A stretch of 9,600 nt of DNA from WHTB01 sp050699035 (GTDB lineage: Bacteria; Actinomycetota; Actinomycetes; Propionibacteriales; Nocardioidaceae): contig JBOHDE010000155.1 in NCBI GenBank assembly GCA_050699035.1, forward strand, positions 1 through 9,600, read 5' to 3'. The position numbers and the translations under genes are program-made. The notes under the pieces were generated by a model that worked only from the letters and a program-made list of their open reading frames with translations, was not told the DNA's origin and did no database searches. Shown here in pieces: positions 1-7,407 of the stretch (the first letter of the stretch is position 1; the number at the start of each line of letters is the position of its first letter).

Positions 1-187
1 GGGCTACGTCGCCCGCGCGGGCGGACATACGCGCAACCTCGGCGCGAAGGGAGGGGCTACGTCACCCGCGCCGGCGGACATACGCGCAACCTCGGCGCGA
101 AGGGAGGGGCTACGTCACCCGCGCCGGCGGACATACGCGCAACCTCGGCGCGAAGAATGGGGACATACGCGCAACGTCGGCGCGAAG
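1..187. repeat. 53-bp tandem repeat array, three units plus a truncated fourth
   Basis: Three head-to-tail 53-bp units occupy 1-53, 54-106 and 107-159. Units 1 and 2 differ at only two positions (11/64 and 19/72). Unit 3 matches unit 2 until its last four bases, where ggag becomes aatg. A fourth copy (161-187) keeps only the 27-bp core, which begins GGACATACGCGCAAC, with one C-to-G change. Each core contains a short dyad, CGCGC and GCGCG around a 7-base loop (30-46 in unit 1), so each copy could form a small hairpin. The array may continue left of the window. It lies 22 bases beyond the stop codon of the last operon gene, with no open frame of its own that I can support. Possible roles are a transcription end or attenuation region, a protein-binding array, or a neutral intergenic repeat; the sequence does not decide between them. 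Confidence 0.95.
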
Positions 188-208
188 AAGGGGGGTGCCT
201 GCCGGGGG

Positions 209-1432
209 TCAGGGCCAGGTGCGGGCGTCGACCAGCACCTGGTCGTCGTCGAGGACGTCGACCGACGTCACCACCGGGGTGACCCGCAGGCCCTCCTTGA
301 CCTGGCGGGTGACCCGGTCGAGCACCTGCGTCGCCTCCGCGTCGTCGGTCAGCAGCAGCTCGCAGCGCAGCACGTCCCGGTCATCTGTCCGCTCCACCAC
401 GAACCGGGCCGCCGTCACGCCGCCGGCCGCGACCAGCCCGGCGACGACTTCGCGTGCCTGGTGCGGGTGGACGAACATGCCGCGCACCTTGACCGCCGCG
501 CCGGACCGGCCCAGCACGCCGGCAAGCCGCAGGTCGCCGTCCGGCCCGACCGTCCACCGCGACACGTCACCGGTGCCGAACCGCAACAGCGGATAGCCCG
601 GGCGCAGCACCGTCACGACCACCTCACCGGTCGCGTCGTCCGGCACCGACCGGCCCGTCTCCGGGTCGCAGAGCTGGACGTATACGTCGGTCGAGACGGC
701 CAGGCCGTCGCCCGGGGTCGTCTCGAAGCCCAGCAGCCCGACCTCGGCCGTGCCGTAGGCCATCAGCACGGTCGGCACCCGCTCGCGCAGCCGGGCGCGC
801 AGCGCTTCCGGCAGCGGCTCGGCCGTCACCAGCGCCTTCGCCAGCTGCCAGCGACCTGGGTCGAGCCCCTGGCCGTCATACCGCTCGACCAGCGACGCGA
901 GGTAGCTCGGCAGGCCGATGTACGCGGTGACACCGAGGTCGGCGATCACCTGCACCTGCACCTCCGCCGCGCCGACACCCCCGGGTACGACGGCGGCGCC
1001 GACTGCCCGGCAGCCCTCGTCGAACATCACGCCGGCGGGGGAGAGGTGGTAGCTGAAGCAGTTGAGCACCACGTCGCCGGGCCCGATGCCGCAGGCCCGC
1101 AGCGCCGGCGCCCAGTTCCACGGGTCGGTCCCGGCCAGCTGCGCCTCATAGATCGGACCCGGCGAGGCGAACATCCGGACCACCGGCACATCCGGCGCCA
1201 GCAGGCCGCCGAACGGCGGTGACTCCCGCTGCAGGGCGGGTACGGCGTCCTTCGCCAGGACCGGCACGGCGTCCAGCGCGGCGAGGTCGGACAGCTCGAC
1301 CCCGTCGAGCCGGGCGGCGACACCGGGCACCTTCGCGGCCGACTCGGCGAGCTCCGAGAGCACCCGGTCGTGCAGCCGTTGGCGGTACTCGTGCAGCGCA
1401 GCAGTGACAGTCATCCGGACCCCCGTACTCAT
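209..1432 (-). CDS. PaaK-like (phenylacetate-CoA ligase family) adenylate-forming protein, 407 aa, altered ATP-binding loop
   Basis: The length and motif order match the PaaK branch of the ANL adenylating enzymes, which activate aryl or acyl carboxylates to CoA thioesters. Visible motifs are YGTAEVG (226-232), RFGTGDVS (284-291) and GRSGAAVKVRGMFVHPHQ (308-325), the counterparts of the A5, A7 and A8 core motifs. The segment around VLNCFSYHLSPAG (122-134) also follows PaaK. Oddly, the glycine/threonine-rich phosphate loop (SSGTTGK in PaaK) is replaced by FASPGPIYEAQ (88-98), and the C-terminus ends in DARTWP without the Gly-Lys segment that carries the catalytic lysine. Full ligase activity is therefore doubtful. 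The chosen ATG at 1432 overlaps the livF-type stop as ATGA; an alternative ATG at 1414 (401 aa) has a G-rich stretch just upstream. The same frame stays open upstream to 1954, but that part lies inside livF and is spurious. It is the last gene of the operon. The family is clear, the substrate unknown. Confidence 0.88.
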   Translation of the reverse strand: MSTGVRMTVTAALHEYRQRLHDRVLSELAESAAKVPGVAARLDGVELSDLAALDAVPVLAKDAVPALQRESPPFGGLLAPDVPVVRMFASPGPIYEAQLAGTDPWNWAPALRACGIGPGDVVLNCFSYHLSPAGVMFDEGCRAVGAAVVPGGVGAAEVQVQVIADLGVTAYIGLPSYLASLVERYDGQGLDPGRWQLAKALVTAEPLPEALRARLRERVPTVLMAYGTAEVGLLGFETTPGDGLAVSTDVYVQLCDPETGRSVPDDATGEVVVTVLRPGYPLLRFGTGDVSRWTVGPDGDLRLAGVLGRSGAAVKVRGMFVHPHQAREVVAGLVAAGGVTAARFVVERTDDRDVLRCELLLTDDAEATQVLDRVTRQVKEGLRVTPVVTSVDVLDDDQVLVDARTWP

Positions 1433-2280
1433 AGCCAGCGCTTGCGGCGCTTGTAGTGCTTGACCTGGCGGTAGCTCTTCTGGCCGCTCTCGCCGAGACC
1501 GAGGTAGAACTCCTTGACGTCGGGGTTCTCGGTCAGCTCGGCGGCGGGTCCCTCGAGCATGATCCGGCCCTGCTCGAGGATGTACCCGTGGTCGGCGACC
1601 TCGAGTGCCCGGCGCGCGTTCTGCTCGATCACCAGCATGGTGATGCCGACCTCGGCGTTGAGGGTGCGGATGTAGCCGAAGATCTCCTGCACCAGCAGCG
1701 GGGCCAGGCCGAGGGACGGCTCGTCCAGCATCAGCAGCCGCGGCCGGGCCATCAGCGCTCGGCCGATCGCGAGCATCTGCTGCTCGCCACCGGACAGGTA
1801 GCCCGACACGCGGTTGCGCAGGTCGGCGAGCGCGGGGAAGTACGTGTACACGAGGTCGAAGTCCTCGGCGGCCCCACCGCCACACGCGTACGCCCCGGCG
1901 ACCAGGTTCTCGTGCACGGTGAGGTGGTCGAAGACGTGCCGGCCCTCCATGCACAACGACAGCCCCAGCCGTACCCTCGCCGCCGCGTCGAGGCGGGTGA
2001 CGTCCTGGCCGTCGAACGTGACCGAGCCGTCCGTCACCTCGCCGTGCTCGGTCGGCAGCAGGCCCGAGATCGCCTTCAGCGTGGTCGACTTGCCGGCACC
2101 GTTGGAGCCGAGCAGGGCGACGATCTGGCCCGGTGGCACCACCAGGGACAGGCCGCGCAGGACCAAGATGACCTCGTCGTAGATCACCTCGATGTTGTTG
2201 ACCGCGAGCAGCGCGCCGGGGGCGACGCCCGGGTCGGGCCCGGGCGTCCCCTCGGCCGTCGTCGCGGACCGGCTGGTCAC
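1429..2280 (-). CDS. livF: LivF-type ABC importer ATP-binding protein, 283 aa
   Basis: This is one of the two cytoplasmic ATPases of a branched-chain-amino-acid-type (HAAT) importer. It shows Walker A GSNGAGKS (58-65), signature LSGGEQQ (162-168), Walker B RLLMLDEP (181-188) and IEQN (218-221), where LivF proteins usually carry Gln at the switch position instead of His. The first ~25 residues are Gly/Pro-rich and lie before the start of the ABC fold (LLAVNNIEVIY). The C-terminus carries a strongly basic tail, KHYKRRKRWL (274-283), absent from classical LivF as I know it. The start is GTG, with its last two bases inside the binding-protein stop (GTGA). No good Shine-Dalgarno is visible, so translational coupling is likely and the exact start is only moderately sure. 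The livF symbol denotes the family; leucine transport is not implied. Confidence 0.95.
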   Translation of the reverse strand: MTSRSATTAEGTPGPDPGVAPGALLAVNNIEVIYDEVILVLRGLSLVVPPGQIVALLGSNGAGKSTTLKAISGLLPTEHGEVTDGSVTFDGQDVTRLDAAARVRLGLSLCMEGRHVFDHLTVHENLVAGAYACGGGAAEDFDLVYTYFPALADLRNRVSGYLSGGEQQMLAIGRALMARPRLLMLDEPSLGLAPLLVQEIFGYIRTLNAEVGITMLVIEQNARRALEVADHGYILEQGRIMLEGPAAELTENPDVKEFYLGLGESGQKSYRQVKHYKRRKRWL

Positions 2281-3473
2281 TCCGGCGTCACGCCCGCGTC
2301 GAGCTGCTTCATCGTGCCGCCCTCGACGACGTAGACGCCGGTGCCGGTCTGGCCGCGATGGGAGTCCGCGGAGAACTCCACCTCGCCGGTGCCGACGACG
2401 CCGCCGGTGTCGATCGCGCCCATGCCCTCCAGCGCGTCCTTGATCGCCGGGCCGCTCAGGTCGCCGTCCTCGAGTGCCTTCGCGATGCCCTCGGCCATCA
2501 TGTGCATGGTGTACCAGCCCTGCACGTAGTGCACGCCCTTCTCCTCCAGCGAGGAGCCCTCGTCCTCCAGGAACTTCTCGATGTCCGCGTGGCCGTCGGC
2601 ATCGGCGCTGCTCGGAGCGAACGGCTGCACGAGTACGTGGCCCTCGGCGGAGTCACCAGCGGTCTCGATGAACAGCTCGTCGGAGCACCAGTTGAGGCAG
2701 ACGATCTTCATGTCGAGGCCTTGCGCCACGATGTCCTTGGCCACCTGCGCCGCGGGGCTGGAGACGTTCTGGATGACGATGTACTTCGCGCCCTGCGACT
2801 TCGCCTTCGACAGCAGGCCGACGAAGTTGGGCGCGCCGGCCGGCATCGGGTAGGCCTTCATGGTGAGGTCGAGACCCTTCTCGCCGATCCAGTCCTGCCC
2901 GTCCTGCAGCGGCGCGAGCCCGAACGGCGAGTCGTTGTGCAGCATCGCCACGTCGGCCGCACCGCCCGCGTCCTCGGCGATCCAGTTCAGTGCCACCCGC
3001 ATCTGGTCGGAGTACGTCGGGGCGACGACGAAGTTGTACGGTGCCTCCTCCGGGTCCGTGAGCACTTCGGCGTACGACGCGGACATGAACGGCAGCTCGT
3101 CGGCCGTCACCTTGTTCATCAGCGCCTCGGAGTCACCGGTGCCCCAGCCCTGGATGGCGACGACCCCTTCGTTGACGTACTCCTTGTAGAGCCGTTCGGC
3201 CGTCGGCACGTCGTACGCGTAGTCCTTCGAGATCGCCTCGATGTCGCGGCCGTCGATGCCTCCGTCGGCGTTGCGCCACTTGACGTACCCGAGCATCCCT
3301 TCGTTGTACGGCGTGCCGACGTCGCCGGTGGCTCCGGTGAGATCGGCGATCACCCCGACCTTGATCGGGCCGTCGCCTTCGGCGGACTCGTCACCACCAC
3401 CCCCGGGCGCGCACGCGGTCAACGCCAGCGTGGCGGCCGCCGTGAGGGCTGCCGTCCGGCGGATGTTCTTCAT
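2277..3473 (-). CDS. HAAT-type ABC importer substrate-binding lipoprotein, 398 aa
   Basis: This is the extracytoplasmic receptor of the importer, anchored by lipid to the outer face of the membrane. The N-terminus is a lipoprotein signal: MKNIRR, a hydrophobic Ala/Leu stretch, then lipobox LTAC with the lipidated cysteine at residue 21, followed by a Gly/Asp/Glu-rich linker. From about residue 37 a Peripla_BP_6 fold begins (IKVGVIADLTGATG), with the family's nucleotide-independent two-lobe pattern and a late SHRG segment (371-374). Cys259 and Cys263 could form a disulfide. The ATG is well supported by AAAGGAG six bases upstream, the strongest ribosome site of the operon and the only one in a real gap (37 nt after livM), fitting the higher amount of receptor such importers need. 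Its stop overlaps the livF-type start. Ligand specificity cannot be read; the operon context suggests a carboxylic acid. Confidence 0.95.
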   Translation of the reverse strand: MKNIRRTAALTAAATLALTACAPGGGGDESAEGDGPIKVGVIADLTGATGDVGTPYNEGMLGYVKWRNADGGIDGRDIEAISKDYAYDVPTAERLYKEYVNEGVVAIQGWGTGDSEALMNKVTADELPFMSASYAEVLTDPEEAPYNFVVAPTYSDQMRVALNWIAEDAGGAADVAMLHNDSPFGLAPLQDGQDWIGEKGLDLTMKAYPMPAGAPNFVGLLSKAKSQGAKYIVIQNVSSPAAQVAKDIVAQGLDMKIVCLNWCSDELFIETAGDSAEGHVLVQPFAPSSADADGHADIEKFLEDEGSSLEEKGVHYVQGWYTMHMMAEGIAKALEDGDLSGPAIKDALEGMGAIDTGGVVGTGEVEFSADSHRGQTGTGVYVVEGGTMKQLDAGVTPE

Positions 3474-3479
3474 CGCGAT

Positions 3480-3486
3480 CTCCTTT
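3480..3486 (-). promoter_or_regulatory. Strong ribosome binding site of the binding-protein gene
   Basis: On the minus strand the sequence reads AAAGGAG, six bases before the ATG at 3473, close to ideal. It fixes the start of the lipoprotein and contrasts with the weak or absent sites at the coupled livF, livM and ligase starts. I see no convincing promoter in the 37-nt gap around it. Confidence 0.85.
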
Positions 3487-3510
3487 GTGGGGTTGCGTTT
3501 ACGGCTCAGG

Positions 3511-4572
3511 TCAATAGCGGAACGGCCAGAACCGGAGGTAGTCCTTCATGCGCTGCCAGATGCGGTCGAGGCCGCGTGGTTCGAGCAGCAGGAACAAGAT
3601 GATGACGAGACCGAAGACGGCGTTCTCGATCGCCGGCAACCGGCCCGACAGGAACGGCAGCGAGTCGCCGACCGCGCCGATCGACTCGTTGAGCAGCACC
3701 GGCACCAGCATCATGAACACCGCGCCGTAGCACGCGCCGGCGATGCTGCCCAGCCCGCCGACGATGATCATCGCCAGGTAGAGGATCGACACCTCGAGCG
3801 TGAACGACTCCCAGGTGACGGTCTCCGTGTAGTGCGCGGACAACGCGCCGGCCAGCCCGACGAACCCGCTGGAGACGGCGAACGCGGTGACCTTGGCCCG
3901 GGTCACGTTGACGCCGATCGCGCTGGCGGCGATGTCTTGGTCGCGCACCGCCATGAACGCCCGGCCGAGCCCGCTGCGGAACAGGTTGCGAGCTCCGAGG
4001 ACGGCGAGCACGGCGCAGCCGAGCAGCACCCAGTACCACTGGAACTCGAAGTACTCCCGGGTGATCTGGTAGCCGCCGATGTGGAGGCGCTCGACTGACA
4101 GCGGGGCGCTGCCGTCGCGCAGGAAGGTCCACCGGCGGGCGATGAAGACGATGATCTCCTGGCTGGCCAGCGTCGCGATCGCCAGGTAGAGGCCCTTCAG
4201 GCGCAGCGCCGGCAGCCCGAACAGGGCACCGGCGCCGGCGGTCAGCACTACGGCGCACAGCACGGAGACCGGCATCGGCAGCTCGGCCCGCTCGTAGAGC
4301 AGGGCGGAGGTGAACGCGCCGACCGCGAGGAAGCCACCCTGGCCGAGGGAGATCTGGCCGGTGAAGCCGACCAGGATGTTGAGGCCGACGGCGCCGATCA
4401 CCGCGATCAGGATGGTGTTGACGATCGACAGCCAGTAGCGGTCGAGGACGTACGGCGTCGCGAGCAGCGCGGTGACCAGCAGGGCGAGGCGGAGGTACTC
4501 GGCCCGGGTGTGCCGCAGGGCCATCTCGCGCTGGTAGCTGCGGTGGTAGATGCCGGTCGCCGTCGCGGCCAT
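3511..4572 (-). CDS. livM: LivM-type ABC importer permease, 353 aa
   Basis: This is the second membrane subunit of the HAAT importer. After a polar N-terminus of about 28 residues come multiple hydrophobic segments (about 29-41, 48-70, 77-92, 101-120, 127-145, 178-194, 228-246, 260-295 and 312-331). The family-typical GFTGQISLGQGGF is at 69-81. The cytoplasmic coupling helix that contacts the ATPases, GRAFMAVRDQDIAASAIG, is at 203-220. The C-terminus has the usual EPRGL (331-335) followed by a basic/aromatic tail. The length is normal for LivM. The ATG follows the livH-type stop after one base (TGA-G-ATG), so translation is probably coupled. It pairs with the LivH-type protein to form the transmembrane channel. 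Confidence 0.95.
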   Translation of the reverse strand: MAATATGIYHRSYQREMALRHTRAEYLRLALLVTALLATPYVLDRYWLSIVNTILIAVIGAVGLNILVGFTGQISLGQGGFLAVGAFTSALLYERAELPMPVSVLCAVVLTAGAGALFGLPALRLKGLYLAIATLASQEIIVFIARRWTFLRDGSAPLSVERLHIGGYQITREYFEFQWYWVLLGCAVLAVLGARNLFRSGLGRAFMAVRDQDIAASAIGVNVTRAKVTAFAVSSGFVGLAGALSAHYTETVTWESFTLEVSILYLAMIIVGGLGSIAGACYGAVFMMLVPVLLNESIGAVGDSLPFLSGRLPAIENAVFGLVIILFLLLEPRGLDRIWQRMKDYLRFWPFRY

Positions 4573-4573
4573 C

Positions 4574-5449
4574 TCAGACCCGCTCGATCCGGGTCTCGCC
4601 GAACAGGCCGTACGGGCGGACCATCAAGATGGCGATCAGCAACAGGTACGGCACGATCGTGGCCAGGCCGGCGTCGTAGTAGCCGCTGACGTACTGGGTG
4701 AGCAGGCCGATCACGAGGCCGCCGACGATGGTGCCCGGGACGGAGTCGAGGCCGCCGAGGATCACCACCGGGAACACGTACAGGCCGAACGTCGCGAGTC
4801 GTTGGCTCACCTCGCTCACGTCGCCGAGCAGGAGACCGCCGACCAGCGCGCTCACCGCGGCCAACGCCCACGACATGGCGAAGATCCGGCGCACCGAGAT
4901 GCCCATGGTCAACGCGGCCTGCTGGTCGTCGGCGACCGCCCGCATCGCGATGCCGTGCCGACTGCGCTGGAAGAACACCGTGAAGGCGGTCAGCACGACG
5001 GCGGCGATCGCGATCACCAGCAGCCGGCTGAGCGGGACGGACGTGCCAGGGAGCAGCTGGATCGCGGTGCGCGGCAGCAGCGGCGGCTGGGACACCGCCT
5101 TGGTGCCGAAGATCATCTGCACGACCGCGCGCAGCAGGGCGGCGAGCCCGATCGTCACCATGATCACGCTGATCGCGTTCTCGCCGACCAGCGGGCGCAG
5201 TACGAGCCGCTCGATCAGGACGCCCAGCACGACCGCGAACAGCACGCCGACCACGACGGCGACGGTCAGCGGCAGGCCGAACACGACGAAGGAGGAGTAG
5301 ACGACGTAGGCGCCGATCATCAAGAACTCGCCCTGCGCGAAGTTGATCACGCCGGTCGCCTTGTAGATCAGCACGAAGCCGAGCGCCGCCAGGGCCAAGA
5401 TGGCGCCGTCGGACAGGCCATAGACGGTGAGGTTGACGAACGTGTTCAT
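4574..5449 (-). CDS. livH: LivH-type ABC importer permease, 291 aa
   Basis: This is the first membrane subunit of the importer. The protein is almost wholly hydrophobic, with about eight membrane segments. Family features are GVINFAQGEFLMIGAY (33-48), the IERLVLRPL segment (79-87), the ATPase-coupling loop GIAMRAVADDQQAALTMGI (166-184), GGLDSVPGTIVGG (232-244) and the C-terminal RPYGLFG (278-284). The start is ATG at 5449, overlapping the stop of the acyl-CoA synthetase as ATGA, with GGAG nine bases upstream. The reading frame continues open far upstream (to 6061), but that part lies within the synthetase gene and is spurious; the chosen start gives the normal LivH length and N-terminus. Confidence 0.95.
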   Translation of the reverse strand: MNTFVNLTVYGLSDGAILALAALGFVLIYKATGVINFAQGEFLMIGAYVVYSSFVVFGLPLTVAVVVGVLFAVVLGVLIERLVLRPLVGENAISVIMVTIGLAALLRAVVQMIFGTKAVSQPPLLPRTAIQLLPGTSVPLSRLLVIAIAAVVLTAFTVFFQRSRHGIAMRAVADDQQAALTMGISVRRIFAMSWALAAVSALVGGLLLGDVSEVSQRLATFGLYVFPVVILGGLDSVPGTIVGGLVIGLLTQYVSGYYDAGLATIVPYLLLIAILMVRPYGLFGETRIERV

Positions 5450-7407
5450 CGGCGGCCGCTCCAGACCGGGCGCTGCGTGACGCGCGCGGGCGGTGCGTAG
5501 CCCTGGAGGTCGCGGATCTTGAGGTCGATGGTGCGCTTGACCGACGTGCCGTCCTGGTAGGCGACGGCGTTGGTGATGCTCACCGACTGCTCGCCGCGGG
5601 CCAGCGCCTCGATCAGGTCGCTGTAACGCTCGACGATCACGTTGCGCCGCACCTTGCGGGTGCGGGTGATCTCGTCGTCGTCCGGGTCGAGCTGCTTGAA
5701 GTGCAGCAGGAAACGGCGCACCCGGATGCTCTCCGGCAGGTCCTGGTTGGCCCGGTGCACCTCGCCGGTGACCAGGTCGTACACCTCCGGCTTGGCGGCG
5801 AGGTCGGTGTACGTGGTGAACGTCAGGTGCTCGTGCTCGGCCCAGGAGCCGACCGTCTTCGGGTCGATGGTGACGAGTGCGGTGATCTCGTCGGTGCCGA
5901 AGACCACGGCCTCCTCCACGTACGGCGAGAACTTCAGCTTGTTCTCGATGAACGCGCTGGAGAACTGGGTGCCGTCGGCGGACCGCTGGACGTCCTTCGC
6001 CCGGTCGATCACCACGAGATGGCCGTCGTCGAGATAGCCCGCGTCGCCGGTGTGGAGCCACCCGTCCGCGTCGACCGACTCGGCGGTCGCCGCGTCGTTG
6101 CCGACGTACCCGGAGAACACCGATGCCGACCGCAGCAGGATCTCGCCGCTGTCGGCGATCCTCAGCTCGGTGCCGGGGATCGGCTCACCGACGCTGTGGA
6201 ACCGCACGTCCTCGTCGCGGTGCAGCACCGCGATGCCGCAGATCTCGGTCTGGCCGAAGATCTGCTTGATGTTGACCCCGATGGCGTGGAAGAAGCGGAA
6301 CACGTCGGGGCCGAGCGGGGCGCCGCCGGTGTAGCAGCGCCGGATCCGGGCCAATCCGAGCTGGTCGCGTACCGGGCGCAGCGCGACGGCGTCGGCCAGC
6401 AGGTGGGCGAGCCGCAGGCCGGGGCCGGGCTTGCGGCCCTGCACCCGGAGGCCTGCGACCCGGTCGCCGACGCGGTAGCCGAGGCCGAACACCATCCGTT
6501 TGAGCCAGCCGGCCTCGTCGATGCGCACTTGGACGTCGGACAGCATCGACTCCCAGATCCGCGGCGGGCTGAACATGACGTGCGGACCGATGTCGCGCAG
6601 GTCGCTGCGCTGGGTGGCCGCGTCCTCGGGGAACGACAGCGTCATCCCGCGAGACAGGCCGCAGGCGACCGCGATCATCTGCTCGCCGATCCAGGCCAGC
6701 GGCAGGAACGACACGAACCGGTCCTTGGGGCCGAGCGGGTCGACCTCGGTGAGGTGCTCGGCCATCGCCAGCAGGTTGCGATGGGTCAGCTTGCCGAGCT
6801 TGGGCTTCGACGTCGTGCCCGACGTGGTGCAGATGACCGCGACGTCGTCGGGGTCCCCGCCGGCGACGGAGTCGGCCAAGAAGCCGTCGTGCTCGGCGCC
6901 CCAGGCCCGGCCCTGCTCCTCCACCGCGGTGAAGTCGGCCAGCCACGGCTCGGGGTAGGTCTCCATCCCGTGCGGGTCGTAGAAGACGACGGTCTTCAGC
7001 TGGGGGAGCAGCGGCTTGACCCGAAGCAGCTTGTCCACCTGCTCCTGGTCCTCGGCGACCACGACGGCGGCGCCGGCCGTGGTCAGGATGTGCACGATCT
7101 CCTCGTCGAGGCTGGTCGGGTAGATGCCGACGACGGCTCCGCCGAGCGACTGCACGGCGAGCTCGGCGACCAGCCACTCCGGCCGGTTGTCACCGAGGAC
7201 GGCGACGATGTCGCCCCGTCGTACGCCGAGGGCGGCGAGGCCGTGGGCGAAGTCGCGTACCCGGTCGGCGTACTCGCGCCACGTGATCGGCTGCCAGATG
7301 CCGTAGAGCTTCTCCTGCAATGCGGTGCCGCCCGGGCGCTCGGCGGCCCGCTCCGCGAGCAGCCGCGGGAACGTCTGGTCGGGCCCGTCGGAGGCGCGCG
7401 GGCTCAC
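5446..7407 (-). CDS. Long-chain-type acyl-CoA synthetase (AMP-forming), 653 aa
   Basis: This ANL-superfamily ligase would form an acyl-AMP and then an acyl-CoA in the cytoplasm. Its length and motifs fit the FadD15/long-chain branch. They are phosphate loop TTSGTTSKPK (194-203), FLPLAWIGEQ (234-243), YTGGAPLG (359-366), FGQTE (384-388), WLHTGD (450-455), the hinge-region IDRAKDVQRSADGTQFSS (467-484) and a C-terminal ITRTRKVRR (580-588), with Lys585 a candidate for the catalytic lysine. The phosphate loop has Ser at position 200 where Gly is usual (SGTTG), and KPKLGKLTH replaces the common PKGVMLTH, so it is slightly off consensus but probably active. The GTG start overlaps the livG-type stop (GTGA) and is preceded by GGGAG seven bases away. 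Being sandwiched between livG and livH, it is very likely co-expressed with the importer and a candidate to activate the imported acid. The substrate is unknown. Confidence 0.93.
   Translation of the reverse strand: MSPRASDGPDQTFPRLLAERAAERPGGTALQEKLYGIWQPITWREYADRVRDFAHGLAALGVRRGDIVAVLGDNRPEWLVAELAVQSLGGAVVGIYPTSLDEEIVHILTTAGAAVVVAEDQEQVDKLLRVKPLLPQLKTVVFYDPHGMETYPEPWLADFTAVEEQGRAWGAEHDGFLADSVAGGDPDDVAVICTTSGTTSKPKLGKLTHRNLLAMAEHLTEVDPLGPKDRFVSFLPLAWIGEQMIAVACGLSRGMTLSFPEDAATQRSDLRDIGPHVMFSPPRIWESMLSDVQVRIDEAGWLKRMVFGLGYRVGDRVAGLRVQGRKPGPGLRLAHLLADAVALRPVRDQLGLARIRRCYTGGAPLGPDVFRFFHAIGVNIKQIFGQTEICGIAVLHRDEDVRFHSVGEPIPGTELRIADSGEILLRSASVFSGYVGNDAATAESVDADGWLHTGDAGYLDDGHLVVIDRAKDVQRSADGTQFSSAFIENKLKFSPYVEEAVVFGTDEITALVTIDPKTVGSWAEHEHLTFTTYTDLAAKPEVYDLVTGEVHRANQDLPESIRVRRFLLHFKQLDPDDDEITRTRKVRRNVIVERYSDLIEALARGEQSVSITNAVAYQDGTSVKRTIDLKIRDLQGYAPPARVTQRPVWSGRR

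Noticed and set aside
1..187. CRISPR-like array of regularly spaced repeats
   Set aside because: The whole 53-bp period is repeated, including the parts that would be spacers, and no cas gene is present. It is a tandem repeat.
188..208. Intrinsic terminator directly after the operon
   Set aside because: On the minus strand this is a C/G-rich run without a dyad or a following T tract. Any termination signal would have to be the repeat hairpins, which also lack a T tract.
1433..1954. Upstream extension of the PaaK-like reading frame
   Set aside because: The extension lies entirely inside the livF gene, is Arg/Pro/Gly-rich shadow sequence and has no family match. The PaaK-like homology begins at 1432/1414.
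5450..6061. Upstream extension of the LivH reading frame
   Set aside because: It overlaps the synthetase gene in another frame with an Arg/His/Pro-rich composition. The standard LivH N-terminus begins at 5449.
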